DNA of 64,000 bases from Shinella sp. PSBB067. GTDB taxonomy: Bacteria; Pseudomonadota; Alphaproteobacteria; Rhizobiales; Rhizobiaceae. The stretch is from NCBI RefSeq assembly GCF_016839145.1, contig NZ_CP069303.1, forward strand, positions 3,642,501-3,706,500. The letters are read 5' to 3'. The translations under genes and the position numbers were made by a program. Below, one piece after another: positions 40,849-50,336 of the stretch. Within the stretch, counting starts at the first letter, position 1. Every line of letters begins with the position of its first letter. Below the pieces are notes generated by a model. The model worked only from the letters and a program-made list of their open reading frames with translations. It was not told the DNA's origin and did no database searches.

Positions 40849-42159
40849 TCAGCCGAAGCTGGTGAGATAGGCCACTGTCACCGTATGGTCCGGGTCGAGG
40901 CCGTAGAGGATGGCGTGCCGGTCGAGGCAGGTGCAGGGATGCGAGATGCCGAATTCGACCACGTCGCCGACGGCAACGTCGCTTGCCCCCGGCAGGACGA
41001 CGAAGGCGTGCTGGTCGTTGAGGCGCAGCACCTCGGCGCCGGTGAAATCGCCAAGCCGCGCGCCGTTCCGGTAAAGCGCCAGCGGCCGCGGCAGGCCCTG
41101 GTCGATGGCGACGTCGCGAAGGCCCATGCCGCAGATCGCAAGGCCCGGCTCGGGGCGCGACAGCACCTCCGCCCAGACCCTGAGCGCCGGCCGGAAGCCC
41201 CCGGAGGCCGACGCGGTCTCCTCGCCGATGCGGAAGCCGCCGCGCGCATCGAGGCCGGCAAGGCCGCGCTCGTAGATACCGTGGTCGTGGAAGAAGATCG
41301 CCCCGCAGCGCAGCACCATCCGGCAATCGGGATCGGCCCTGACGGCGGCGGAAAGCCCGGCGACGACCCGGTCGAAGAAGACCGAACCGCCTGCCGTCAC
41401 CAAGAGCGGCCGCTCGCTGCCGATGCGGGCACGCACCTTCGGCAGGAAATCCGCCGTGAGCTGCATCAGGCCGTCGATCCGGCTCAGCGTCTCATCGGCA
41501 TCGGCGGTCGCGGCGGCGCCCTCATAGGCGGCGATGCCGGTCAGCCGGAAGTTTGGCGTTTCCGCCGCAAGGATGGCGTCGAGGATCGCCCCGGCGGCCT
41601 CGGCGCTGCGCGCACCGGCACGGCCGGCGCCGAACTCGACGAGGAGGCCGAGCGGCGGCAGGTCGCCGCGTTCCTGCCAGGCCGTGCGCAGCGCCTCGGC
41701 CAACGGGAGCGAATCGACAAAAATATGCACCTCGGCCGTCGGATAGCCGGCGAGCAGCGCGGCGAGGCGGCGGGCGGCGGCAAGGCCGCCGATCTCGTTG
41801 GCAAGCAGCAGCCGGCGCTGGCCGGCCTTGAGCAGCACGGCGGCCTGGCGGATATCGGCGACGGTCGTGCCCCACGCGCCCGCGGCGAGCAGCGCGCCGG
41901 AAATCGCCGTCGACATCGGCGTCTTGGCATGCGGGGCGATCTCGACGCCCTGGCCTTTCACATAGGCCATCATCAGGTCGACATTGGCGGCGAAGGCCTG
42001 CCGGTCGAGCGAGATCAGCGGCAGCGCCATATTGCCGTCGAAGGGCTTCCAGCCCTGCTTGCCGATGGCATCGAGCGCAAGCGGCGCATGGCCCGGCGGA
42101 AAGCCGCGGATGCGGTCGTCGATCATTGGATTGTCGGTGGCGGCGTGAAGGTCAGACAT
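40849..42159 (-). CDS. DSD1/D-threonine aldolase-like PLP enzyme (amino acid deaminase)
   Basis: The 436-residue protein is a fold-type III PLP enzyme with an alanine racemase-like N-terminal barrel; the probable PLP lysine is Lys79 in PHAKT. The C-terminal domain keeps the zinc-site pattern of eukaryotic-type D-serine dehydratase (DQHAFVVL and ISHPCTCLDRH). Relatives dehydrate D-serine or cleave D-threonine. I chose ATG 42159 (MSDLHAATDN) because GGGAGA lies just upstream; the frame upstream shadows the amidohydrolase. It overlaps that gene by eight bases. A D-beta-hydroxy amino acid is the likely substrate type, and RidA downstream would handle the imine. Confidence 0.85.
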   Translation of the reverse strand: MSDLHAATDNPMIDDRIRGFPPGHAPLALDAIGKQGWKPFDGNMALPLISLDRQAFAANVDLMMAYVKGQGVEIAPHAKTPMSTAISGALLAAGAWGTTVADIRQAAVLLKAGQRRLLLANEIGGLAAARRLAALLAGYPTAEVHIFVDSLPLAEALRTAWQERGDLPPLGLLVEFGAGRAGARSAEAAGAILDAILAAETPNFRLTGIAAYEGAAATADADETLSRIDGLMQLTADFLPKVRARIGSERPLLVTAGGSVFFDRVVAGLSAAVRADPDCRMVLRCGAIFFHDHGIYERGLAGLDARGGFRIGEETASASGGFRPALRVWAEVLSRPEPGLAICGMGLRDVAIDQGLPRPLALYRNGARLGDFTGAEVLRLNDQHAFVVLPGASDVAVGDVVEFGISHPCTCLDRHAILYGLDPDHTVTVAYLTSFG

Positions 42160-43087
42160 GGTGTTCTCCCATCCCGAGGCGGTAGGTCTCGTTGGCGGTC
42201 GTGAAGAAAAGGGCGCGCTGCTCGTCGAGCGAAAGAGGCGCGGCGACGGTGCGGAAGACGGCGTAGACCTCGTCGAAGGAGGCATGCAAGCCGGCCACGG
42301 GGAAATCGCTGGCGAACATCGCGCGCGCCGGCCCGAAGCAATCGAGCCCGTGCTCGATGACCGGCCGCAGGCTTTCGAGCGCCCAGTCGTTGTCATAGGC
42401 GACGAGGTCGGAGATCTTCAGCCGCACGTTCGGCTCGCGGCCGAGCGCCCGCAGGCCGCTCCTCCAGAGCGCCATGCCCGCCTCGCTCCGGTCCGCCGGG
42501 CTGCCGGCATGGTTGAGCACGAAGAGCGTGTCGGGAAAGGCGCGCACGAGATCGACCGCCTCGTCCATCTGCCAGGGATAGAGCATCAGGTCGAAGACGA
42601 GGCCGAGGCGGGCAAGATGGGCAAGCCCGCGGCGCCAGGCGGGGTCGGCCATGCGATGCGGGCGCGGCGCAAAGCTCTTTGCCGGCTCCGGGTGCCAGCT
42701 CACGATATCGCGGATGCCGATGACATTCGGATTGGCCGCTTCCGTTTCGAGCAGGCGAAGGACATCGGGACTGTCGAGGGGGACGCGGGCAACATAGCGC
42801 CGCGCGATGCCCGAGGAACGGTCGAGCCCGTCCAGCCAACGGCTTTCCTCCAGCGGATGCGCATCCGACCAGCCGGCCTCGACATGCACCGTGGCGACGA
42901 TGTCCTGCCGCACGGCATCGGCGCGATATTCGGCGATGCCGTAGTCCTTCAGGATCGGCGCGAGGCTGCCATAGACCATCTCGCCGCCGGTCGCCCGCGC
43001 CTTTTCCAGCCAGGGATGACGCCCGAGCGAAAGATCCCAGAGATGGTGGTGCGGGTCGATGACCGGCCCACCGTAACGCACCGTCAT
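42152..43087 (-). CDS. Amidohydrolase-2 family metal hydrolase, lactonase-like
   Basis: This 311-residue TIM-barrel protein starts with the metal motif DPHHHLWDL (residues 11-19) and ends with FASDFPVAGLHASFDEVY. It resembles the family that includes L-fuconolactonase and L-rhamnono-lactonase (COG3618). It may open a sugar lactone or cleave a related ring. It overlaps the upstream permease gene by four bases and the downstream DSD1-like gene by eight, so it belongs firmly to the operon. Confidence 0.88.
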   Translation of the reverse strand: MTVRYGGPVIDPHHHLWDLSLGRHPWLEKARATGGEMVYGSLAPILKDYGIAEYRADAVRQDIVATVHVEAGWSDAHPLEESRWLDGLDRSSGIARRYVARVPLDSPDVLRLLETEAANPNVIGIRDIVSWHPEPAKSFAPRPHRMADPAWRRGLAHLARLGLVFDLMLYPWQMDEAVDLVRAFPDTLFVLNHAGSPADRSEAGMALWRSGLRALGREPNVRLKISDLVAYDNDWALESLRPVIEHGLDCFGPARAMFASDFPVAGLHASFDEVYAVFRTVAAPLSLDEQRALFFTTANETYRLGMGEHHV

Positions 43088-44025
43088 CGCCGCGCCTCGC
43101 GGCCGGAAATGAGCAGCAGCGCAAGAATCAGCGTGCCGAACATGATCGAGCGCCAGCCGGGCGAGGCATTGACCACCGTGATCAGCGCCGTCGTGGTGAC
43201 GAGCAGGATCGCGCCGGGAATGGTGCCGGCATAGGTGCCGCGCCCGCCGAGGATGGAGGTGCCGCCGAGCACGACGGCCGCGATCGACGTCAGGAGATAG
43301 GGATCGCCGATGCCGACATAGCCCTGCCGGTTCATGCCGAGCACCAGGATGCCGGCAAGGCCGGCGAAGAAGCCGGAAAGCGCATAGAGGATCAGCGTGT
43401 TGCGCGTGACGCTGACGCCGGAAAGCCGCGTCGCCAGCGGATTGGCCCCGAGCGCGAGGAAGCGCGCGCCGATGGGCATGCGGTGGATGAGCAGCAGCAC
43501 GCCGGCCGAGACGACGACCCAGAGGATCACGCCGGCGGGAATGCCGAGCGGCCGGGCCTGCCCGAGCAGGATGACGGCCGGATTGCTGACGGTGACCGCA
43601 CTGCCGCCGGCGACGATGACGAGCAGGCCCTGCAGGAAGGTCGCCATGGCGAGCGTCATGATGATCGGGGGCACGCGGAGATAGGCCGCCCCCGCGCCGT
43701 TGAGAAAGCCGATGCCGGCGGCAATCGCCAGCGCAAGGACGATGCCGACGAGGCCCGTCGGGTCCCAGACGGGCGAGATCAGCGGCAGGAGGATCGCCGT
43801 GACGGTGATGACCGCGCCGACCGAAAGGTCGATGCCGCCCATCAGGATGACGAGCGTCTGGCCGGCGGCCGCGATGCCGATGACGGCGGCCAGCTCCAGA
43901 AGGTAGCGCAGGTGCCCGTAGGCGCCGAAGCCGCGCAGCGTGAGGCCGGCGACGAGCCAGACGAGCGCCACCAGCACGAAGGTCAGGAACGGCGGGTTAC
44001 GGAACAGGGATCGCACTGCATTCAT
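43084..44025 (-). CDS. ABC sugar importer permease (RbsC-like)
   Basis: The 313-residue inner-membrane protein has about eight to ten predicted membrane segments and the family pattern IGIAAAGQTLVILMGGIDLSVG near residue 50, with VVLGGTSILGGRGTYAGTIPG near residue 240. These are typical of ribose/rhamnose-type permeases. The start at 44025 (MNAVRSLFRN) overlaps the preceding permease stop by four bases. It pairs with the next permease to form the channel. Confidence 0.92.
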   Translation of the reverse strand: MNAVRSLFRNPPFLTFVLVALVWLVAGLTLRGFGAYGHLRYLLELAAVIGIAAAGQTLVILMGGIDLSVGAVITVTAILLPLISPVWDPTGLVGIVLALAIAAGIGFLNGAGAAYLRVPPIIMTLAMATFLQGLLVIVAGGSAVTVSNPAVILLGQARPLGIPAGVILWVVVSAGVLLLIHRMPIGARFLALGANPLATRLSGVSVTRNTLILYALSGFFAGLAGILVLGMNRQGYVGIGDPYLLTSIAAVVLGGTSILGGRGTYAGTIPGAILLVTTTALITVVNASPGWRSIMFGTLILALLLISGREARR

Positions 44026-44987
44026 CGCCTTGCCCTCCAGACGCCGAGAAGTTCCGGCACCGCGACGGCGCCGACGATGATCAGGCCCTGCGCGACATAT
44101 TGCGCGACGGGCGGGAAGCCGAGGAAGAACATCACGTTGATCATGACGGAAAGCAGCAGGCTGCCGCAGATCGCCCCGCGCATCGTGCCCTTGCCGCCGA
44201 GGAAGCCGACGCCGCCGAGCACGGCCGCGGCAATCGAGTTCAGCGTGAAGGGCGTGCCGATGACCGGGTCGCCCGAGCCGGTCTGTGCCGCGACGAAGAG
44301 GCCGGCCAGCGCCGCCAGCAGGCCGGAAAGCGCGAAGGAGACGATCTTCACCCGCTCGACCGGAACGCCGGAGCGGAAGGCGCCGACGGGATTGTCGCCC
44401 GCCGCATAGATGCCGAGGCCGAGCGGCGTTGCCAGAAACGCCTTCCAGAGCACGAGGACGGCGACGAGCAGCAGGAAGGCGACCGGCGTGTGGCCGGCGA
44501 GCGTCGTCGAAAGCCAGCCGGGAATGAAGCCGCCCGGACGCGGCAGGAGGATCAGCGCGACGCCGGTGATGATGAAGGAGCCGGCCAGCGTCACGATGAT
44601 CGCCGGCAGGCGCAGATGCGCGACGATGGCCCCAGTGACAGCGCCGATGGCAAGGCCGGTGAAGGCGACGGCGAGGAAGCCGCCCGGCACGCCGAGGACG
44701 CCCTCCATGGTGGTCGCGGCGATGACCGCGCCGAGGCTGACGAGCGGGCCGATGGCGAGCGTGATGCCGCCGTTCAGCATCAGGAGCGCCTGCGCCATGG
44801 TGACGAGCGCCAGCGGGAACCAGTTCTGCGTGAACTTGGAGAAGCCGCCGACGGAAAGGATGCCTGGAAAGAGCACGGCATAAAGGATGAGGAAGGCGGC
44901 GACGACGAGGTAGAGGCCGCCGAGGCCGCGATTGCGACGGCGCTGGACGGCGCCGTAGAGCCAGCCGGAGGACGAAACGGTGCTCAT
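44022..44987 (-). CDS. ABC sugar importer permease (RbsC-like)
   Basis: This second permease of 321 residues shows MAQALLMLNGGITLAIGPLVS and AAVLGGVGFLGGKGTMRGAI, the same landmarks as its partner, with several membrane helices. Two unlike permeases in one system suggest a heterodimeric channel, as in rhamnose- and autoinducer-2-type importers. Its ATG overlaps the stop of the ATPase gene by four bases. Confidence 0.92.
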   Translation of the reverse strand: MSTVSSSGWLYGAVQRRRNRGLGGLYLVVAAFLILYAVLFPGILSVGGFSKFTQNWFPLALVTMAQALLMLNGGITLAIGPLVSLGAVIAATTMEGVLGVPGGFLAVAFTGLAIGAVTGAIVAHLRLPAIIVTLAGSFIITGVALILLPRPGGFIPGWLSTTLAGHTPVAFLLLVAVLVLWKAFLATPLGLGIYAAGDNPVGAFRSGVPVERVKIVSFALSGLLAALAGLFVAAQTGSGDPVIGTPFTLNSIAAAVLGGVGFLGGKGTMRGAICGSLLLSVMINVMFFLGFPPVAQYVAQGLIIVGAVAVPELLGVWRARR

Positions 44988-46492
44988 GCGGCCGCTCCCT
45001 TTCTGTCGATGCCCATGGCCGCGCCGACGATGGCCTCTTCACTGATGGCGTCGCCCGACAGCGTCGCCGCGACGCGGCCCTCGCGCAGCACCACGACGCG
45101 GTCGCACAAATGCACGAGCTCGGGCGTATCGGAGCTTGCGAGGATGACGAGCCGGCCCTCGGCGGCGAAGGCGCGCAGCATGAGATAGATCTCGCGCTTG
45201 GTCTCGATGTCGACGCCGCGCGTCGGATCGTTGAGCAGCAGCACGGACGGGTCGAGCGGCAGCCACTTGGCGAGCGCCACCTTCTGCTGGTTGCCGCCCG
45301 AAAGCGCCTGCACCGGGCGGGCGACGTCGCCCTTGATGGTGAGCCGGCGGGCGAGATCGGCGATCAGCCCGGTTTCCGCGGCCCTGTCGCGCAGGCCCCC
45401 GCGCGCAAGCCGGCCGAGGGAGGGCAGGATGAGGTTGGAGGCGATGGAATGCGGCAGCACCAGCCCCTCGTGCTTGCGGTCGGCCGGCACATAGACGATG
45501 CCGGCCGCATTGGCCGCCTCGACATGGACGGGCAGGCCGTTCTTCCCCGAGACCTCGGCCTTGTCGGCCCTTGCGGGGATCGCGCCGTAAAGGCCGAGCA
45601 GCAGGTCTTCCTGCCCCTGCCCGACAAGGCCGCCGATGCCGACGATCTCGCCCGCGTGGGCGGAAAAGCCGATGTCGCGCACGAGGCCGGCGGAAAAGCC
45701 CTCGACGCCGATGCGCAGCGCGCCGGGAGCGGGAACGGGGCGCGGCGGGAAGAGATCGCCCGTCTCGCGGCCGACCATGAGGCGCACCAGCCCCTCCCCG
45801 TCGATGCCGGCGAGCGACTGGTCGGCGGTGACGCCGCCATCCTTCAGCACGGTGACATGGGAGCAGAGCGCCTGCACCTCGTTGAGGCGATGGGAAATGT
45901 AGAGCAGCGCCGTGCCGCGGTCGCGCAGCGTCTCGATGAGGCGGGCGAGGATGCCGGCCTCATGGGCGGAGAGCGAGGAGGTCGGCTCGTCGAGGATGAG
46001 CACGCGGGGCTTGCGGAAGAGCGCCTTGGCGATCTCCACCATCTGGCGGCGGCCGAGCGCGAGGTCGGCGACCGGCATGTCGAGCGGCTCGGTGAGGCCC
46101 ACCATGTCGCAGACCTCCCGCACGCCGCGGTGGAGCGCGGCATAATCGATGAGGCCGAAGCGGCGCGGGAAGGCGCCGAGGCCGATATTCTCGGCGATCG
46201 ACAGGTCGGCCGTCAGGCTCAGCTCCTGCTGCACCACGGCGATGCCGGCCGCGCGGGCGGCGGCCGGGCTGAAGCGCCCGACCGGCTTGCCGTCGACGGA
46301 AATCGTGCCGCTGTCCGGCTGGAGAGCGCCGGACAGCAGATTGATCAGCGTGGATTTTCCCGCGCCGTTCTCGCCGAGCAGGGCGTGGACCCTGCCCGGC
46401 AGAAGGGCGATATCGACGCCCTTCAGAACCGGATTGCCGAAAAATCCCTTGAACACCTGCCGGGCTTCCAGCAGGGGCCTTGGTTCCGTCAT
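44984..46492 (-). CDS. ABC sugar importer ATPase (RbsA-like, two domains)
   Basis: The 502-residue protein contains two nucleotide-binding domains. The first has a good Walker A (GENGAGKST, residues 40-48) and Walker B (VLILDEPTSSLS), with LALGRRQ in place of the usual LSGGQ. The second lacks a normal Walker A (GIGGLVGQGQED) but keeps LSGGNQQK, a known pattern in ribose-type ATPases. It starts 20 bases after the binding-protein stop. Confidence 0.94.
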   Translation of the reverse strand: MTEPRPLLEARQVFKGFFGNPVLKGVDIALLPGRVHALLGENGAGKSTLINLLSGALQPDSGTISVDGKPVGRFSPAAARAAGIAVVQQELSLTADLSIAENIGLGAFPRRFGLIDYAALHRGVREVCDMVGLTEPLDMPVADLALGRRQMVEIAKALFRKPRVLILDEPTSSLSAHEAGILARLIETLRDRGTALLYISHRLNEVQALCSHVTVLKDGGVTADQSLAGIDGEGLVRLMVGRETGDLFPPRPVPAPGALRIGVEGFSAGLVRDIGFSAHAGEIVGIGGLVGQGQEDLLLGLYGAIPARADKAEVSGKNGLPVHVEAANAAGIVYVPADRKHEGLVLPHSIASNLILPSLGRLARGGLRDRAAETGLIADLARRLTIKGDVARPVQALSGGNQQKVALAKWLPLDPSVLLLNDPTRGVDIETKREIYLMLRAFAAEGRLVILASSDTPELVHLCDRVVVLREGRVAATLSGDAISEEAIVGAAMGIDRKGAAA

Positions 46493-46511
46493 GACGGCGT
46501 CCTCTTCGGCT

Positions 46512-47582
46512 TTACTGCGCGATCAGCTTGTCGAACAGCGCCTGGTCGTAATCCGAATAGATGTAGCCGTCGGCCGGGAACTGGTCGGCGCGGGCGAGGT
46601 AGCCGTCGATCGAGCTGTCGTCGATGACCGGCAGCGGCACCTTGATGAAGGCGGGAACGTCCTTGCCTTCCAGCGCCTGCACGGCCGTGTAGACGGAAAG
46701 CGCGCCCAGCCAGTTCGGCTGCATCGTCGCCCAGCCCTTCAGGCCCTTTTCCTTCCACAGCTCCAGGAACTGGCGGGCATTCTCGCCGGTGATCGGAACC
46801 TGCTCGCGGCCCTGGCGGTCGAAGGCCATGACGGAACCGGCCGAAAGCGCGCCGCCGAGCGAGAGCACGCCGTCGATCTCCGGATTGGCGAAGAGCAGGC
46901 TCGTCATCGCCTCCTGCGCCGGGGCGACATTGTATTCGGTGTTCGTCTCGGTGATGATCTCGAGGCCCGGATTGGCGTCGAGCACCGGCTGGGCACCCTT
47001 GCGGCGGTCGTCGCTGACCGAGATGCCGGCCGGGCCGTTCATGACGATGATCTTGCCCTTGCCGCCGAGCTGGTCGGCAAGCCACTTGGCGGCGCCCGCG
47101 CCCCATTCGTTGGAATCGGTGTTGATCTTCGCCGTCACCTTGTCGGTGTTGACGAGGCTGTCGAAATTCACGACGGCGATGCCCTTGTCGCAGGCATCCG
47201 AGATGACGCGGTCGAGCGCGTTGGACGAGCCGGCGATGACGACGATGGCGTCGACATTGGCGTCGATCATCGACTGGATGTGCTGGATCTGCGTCTGGGC
47301 GTTGCCCTGCGCGTCCGTGATCATCAGGTCCTTGACGAGGCCATCCTTCTTCAGCGTCTCGACCTCGGCGGCAATCGTGCCTTCGGTCTGCTTCATCCAG
47401 GTCGGCACCGAATAGATGTTGGCCCAGCCGATCGTGTAGGGCGCCTTGCGATCGCCCTTGATGCAGTTGGCGGCGGCCGACGCCGTGCCGGCGCCAAGGA
47501 CGAGAAGAGCCGCGGCGGCAGCGGCACCCGCGAGAAGGCGGCTGCGCAGCGAGGCGGACGGGCGGTGCTTGGAAATGTTCAT
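46512..47582 (-). CDS. Sugar ABC importer periplasmic binding protein
   Basis: The 356-residue product starts with a Sec signal peptide: basic residues, then an alanine/leucine-rich core, with likely cleavage after ASA near residue 36. The mature part is a type I periplasmic binding protein of the ribose/xylitol class (QGNAQTQIQHIQSMIDANVDAIVVIAG is split over the first lobe; GVLSLGG in the second). I chose ATG 47582 because AAGGGG lies about seven bases upstream. As first gene after the divergent IclR regulator it heads the eight-gene operon. The ligand is not deducible. Confidence 0.93.
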   Translation of the reverse strand: MNISKHRPSASLRSRLLAGAAAAAALLVLGAGTASAAANCIKGDRKAPYTIGWANIYSVPTWMKQTEGTIAAEVETLKKDGLVKDLMITDAQGNAQTQIQHIQSMIDANVDAIVVIAGSSNALDRVISDACDKGIAVVNFDSLVNTDKVTAKINTDSNEWGAGAAKWLADQLGGKGKIIVMNGPAGISVSDDRRKGAQPVLDANPGLEIITETNTEYNVAPAQEAMTSLLFANPEIDGVLSLGGALSAGSVMAFDRQGREQVPITGENARQFLELWKEKGLKGWATMQPNWLGALSVYTAVQALEGKDVPAFIKVPLPVIDDSSIDGYLARADQFPADGYIYSDYDQALFDKLIAQ

Positions 47583-47627
47583 GTCGATCCCCTTTTGTGC
47601 GGCAGCAGGAACGGGCTTGCCATCCGT

Positions 47628-47651
47628 ATATGTCCAATATAATGTACATAT
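47628..47651. promoter_or_regulatory. Inverted repeat operator between importer operon and IclR gene
   Basis: ATATGTCC (47628-47635) and GTACATAT (47644-47651) are inverted with one mismatch around an AT-only 8-base spacer. The core TGGACA on the minus strand recurs three times before the gene at 38245. It is a candidate IclR binding site. Confidence 0.5.
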
Positions 47652-47805
47652 GATCTTTATACCGGACGGCGCGATCTTATGCCGATTTTCCTGCCTCGCA
47701 AGAGGGGCATGAAAATTTCCCTGCCGGGGACGGAAAACGAGCGGATTGACAGATGTCGCAGCCGGCGTGACAAGCTGGCGCGACGAAAAGCGGGGACCCA
47801 CGCGA

Positions 47806-48591
47806 ATGGATGCAATTGCAGACGATGCAGGCGGCAAGCGCGCCCGGGGGCTCGACCGGGCCTTCGAGATCCTCGATTTCCTGCGCCAGAAACGCCAGCC
47901 GCTGAAGCCGAACGAGATCGCCGCGCAGATCGGCGCGCCGCGCTCATCGGTCTACGAGCTGGTGAACCTCCTCTTGCGCAACGGCATTCTGGAATTCACC
48001 GGCGGCGAGGGCCGCGTCTATCTCGGCCGCAAGCTCTATTTCCTCGGCGCGGCCTACGAGAACCATTTCGATTTCACCCGCGAATGCGAGGCAACACTCG
48101 ACCGGCTCGCCGACGAGACGCGCGAAACCGCGCAGTTCTGCATGCTGGACGGCAACAAATACACGGTCGTGCGCATGCGCGAGGGCGCACGCCCCTTCCG
48201 CATCTCCACGGACATCGGCCAGTCGGTGCCGATCCCGTGGACCGCCTCGGGCCGGCTTCTGGTCGCCCATATGACGGATGCGGAGATCCTCGCCTTCATC
48301 CCCCCGGAGGATTTTCGCCTGCCGGGTGGCGAATGGCTCGATCCGCAGGCGTTCCTGGCGGAGGTTCGGCAATCGGCGACCGAAGGCTTCTTCACCTTCA
48401 ACAGCATCGTCGACAGTTTCACCCACTGCTTCGCCGTGCCCGTCATGGACGAGGAAGGCCATGCCGCCGCGACGCTCTGCCTCGTCGCCCCGCGCGCCGA
48501 CGGCCTTGCCAATCGCGACCGCTACCTCGCCTGCCTGAGGGACGCCGCCGCCGGCCTCAGCCACGTTCCGGCACGGGCAAAACGCGCCTGA
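47806..48591 (+). CDS. IclR family regulator
   Basis: The 261-residue protein has an N-terminal winged helix (LKPNEIAAQIGAPRSSVYELVNLLL) and a C-terminal IclR effector domain (AETREFTAQ-like region DETRETAQFCMLDG, then PIPWTASGRLLVAHM). I prefer ATG 47806 (MDAIADDAGG), with GGGGA about ten bases upstream; an ATG at 47746 would add 20 residues. It is divergent from the importer operon and the obvious candidate to control it. The effector is presumably the imported compound or an intermediate. Confidence 0.9.
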   Translation: MDAIADDAGGKRARGLDRAFEILDFLRQKRQPLKPNEIAAQIGAPRSSVYELVNLLLRNGILEFTGGEGRVYLGRKLYFLGAAYENHFDFTRECEATLDRLADETRETAQFCMLDGNKYTVVRMREGARPFRISTDIGQSVPIPWTASGRLLVAHMTDAEILAFIPPEDFRLPGGEWLDPQAFLAEVRQSATEGFFTFNSIVDSFTHCFAVPVMDEEGHAAATLCLVAPRADGLANRDRYLACLRDAAAGLSHVPARAKRA

Positions 48592-48596
48592 CCCGC

Positions 48597-49811
48597 CTAT
48601 CCGGTCCGGTTGGATAGCCAGCGATCCATCCCGAGCGCGGCCGCCCGGCCTGTCGCAAGACACGCCGTCAGCAGGTAGCCGCCGGTCGGCGCCTCCCAGT
48701 CGATCATTTCGCCGGCGACGAAGACGCCGGGCAGCGCCCTCAGCATGTAGTCCTCGTCGATGGCGTCGAACCTCACGCCGCCCTCCGACGAGATCGCCTC
48801 GGCAATCGGCCGCGTGCGCACGGGACGGAGCGGCACCGCCTTGATCGCCGCCGCAAGAGCCCCGGGAATCAGCCTGGCGACATCGGGAATGCAGGCCCGC
48901 AGCAGCGCCGCCTTGACCCCGTCGAGCCCGGCGCCCTTGCGCAGCCGGGTGGAGAAGCTCGCCTTGCCACCCTGCCGCGCGAGATCCGCAGCCAGCCGCT
49001 CCACCGTGCGGCCCGGCGCGAGATCGAGCGTCAGAATCGCCGTCCCGGTCCCGTCCAGCGCATCGCGCAGCGCTGCCGCATGGGCATAGATCAGGCTGCC
49101 CTCGACGCCCGAGGCCGAGATGACGAATTCGCCGGGGATCGTCCCGGCCGCCGAGCGCGCCGTAACGCCCTTGACCGGCGCGCCCGCGAATTTCTCCACG
49201 AAGAACGCGGGCCAATCGACATCGAAACCGCAATTGGCCGGCCGGAAGGGCGCGATATCGACGCCCCTTTCGGCAAGCGCACCGACCCAGGCGGCATCCG
49301 AGCCGAGCCGCGGCCAGCTCGCCCCGCCGAGCGCCAGGAGGATCGCATCGAAGGCCATCGTCACCGCGCCGCCGGGCGTCTCGACCGCCAGCCCTTCCGG
49401 CGCGAAGCCCGTGCAGCGGTGGCGCACGCGGATATCGACCCCCTGCCCTTCCAGCCGCGCCCGCCAGGCCCGCAGCAAAGGCGAGGCCTTCATCACGGTC
49501 GGAAACACCCGGCCGGACGAGCCGACGAAGGTCTGCGTGCCGAGCCCTAATGCCCAGTCCCGCAGATCGACCGGCGGGAAGGCATCGAGCGCCGCGCGCA
49601 GATGCCCGTTTGCCGCGCCGAAACGGATGGCGAAGCGCTCATAGGGTTCGGAATGGGTGATGTTGAGGCCCGACTTGCCGGCCAGCAGGAACTTTCGCCC
49701 GACCGTCGGCATCGCCTCCAGCACCGTCACGGCATGGCCCCGCGCGGACAGCATCTCTGCCGCCATCAGCCCGGCCGGCCCACCGCCGACGATCCCGATC
49801 CGCCCTGCCAT
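48597..49811 (-). CDS. HI0933/YhiN-type flavoprotein (TIGR03862-like)
   Basis: The 404-residue protein has the FAD-binding GIVGGGPAGLMAAEMLSARG at residues 5-24, GRKFLLAGKSGLNITH soon after, and a C-terminal GVFVAGEMIDWEAPTGGYLL typical of the HI0933 family. Members are predicted NAD(P)/FAD-dependent oxidoreductases whose reaction is not established. GGGAACGAG precedes the ATG. It converges on the IclR gene with a five-base gap and is divergent from the cupin gene. Confidence 0.88.
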   Translation of the reverse strand: MAGRIGIVGGGPAGLMAAEMLSARGHAVTVLEAMPTVGRKFLLAGKSGLNITHSEPYERFAIRFGAANGHLRAALDAFPPVDLRDWALGLGTQTFVGSSGRVFPTVMKASPLLRAWRARLEGQGVDIRVRHRCTGFAPEGLAVETPGGAVTMAFDAILLALGGASWPRLGSDAAWVGALAERGVDIAPFRPANCGFDVDWPAFFVEKFAGAPVKGVTARSAAGTIPGEFVISASGVEGSLIYAHAAALRDALDGTGTAILTLDLAPGRTVERLAADLARQGGKASFSTRLRKGAGLDGVKAALLRACIPDVARLIPGALAAAIKAVPLRPVRTRPIAEAISSEGGVRFDAIDEDYMLRALPGVFVAGEMIDWEAPTGGYLLTACLATGRAAALGMDRWLSNRTG

Positions 49812-49910
49812 CTCGTTCCCGCGCGTTGAAAACCTTCGCTGCCCTCATAAATCGTCTCCGCCGGCTCCGCCAGCCGGTGTATGCTCGTTCGAGACAGCAA
49901 GGAGACGGAC

Positions 49911-50312
49911 ATGGAGATCACGCGCAACGGCACCAGCCCCTCGACGGCAGGCCCGGCCGCCTATTTCACCGGCACCGTGCGGCTCGACACGCCTTTCAAG
50001 GCCGAAGCGCCCGGCCGTGCCGGCGGCGCGATCGTCACCTTCGAGCCAGGCGCCCGCACCGCATGGCACACCCATCCGCTCGGCCAGACCGTCATCGTCA
50101 CGTCCGGTCTCGGCTGGGCGCAGCGCGAGGGCGGCCCCGTCGAGGAGATCCGCCCGGGCGACGTCGTCTGGTTCCCGCCGGGCGAAAAGCACTGGCACGG
50201 CGCCACCGACCGGACCGCCATGACCCATGTGGCCATCGCCGAATCGCAGGACGGCACGCCGGTGACCTGGCTGGAACCGGTGACGGACGAACAGTATCTC
50301 GGCAAAGGCTAG
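49911..50312 (+). CDS. Small cupin domain protein
   Basis: This 133-residue single-domain cupin has the first motif in [19 protein letters not shown] and the second in [19 protein letters not shown], with histidines placed to bind one metal. Related small cupins act as mandelonitrile lyases or have no assigned reaction. AAGGAGA lies just before the ATG at 49911. It stands alone between divergent and convergent neighbours, so context gives no clue. Confidence 0.88.
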   Translation: MEITRNGTSPSTAGPAAYFTGTVRLDTPFKAEAPGRAGGAIVTFEPGARTAWHTHPLGQTVIVTSGLGWAQREGGPVEEIRPGDVVWFPPGEKHWHGATDRTAMTHVAIAESQDGTPVTWLEPVTDEQYLGKG

Positions 50313-50336
50313 CCCAAGCCCGCGGATGAAGGTGCC

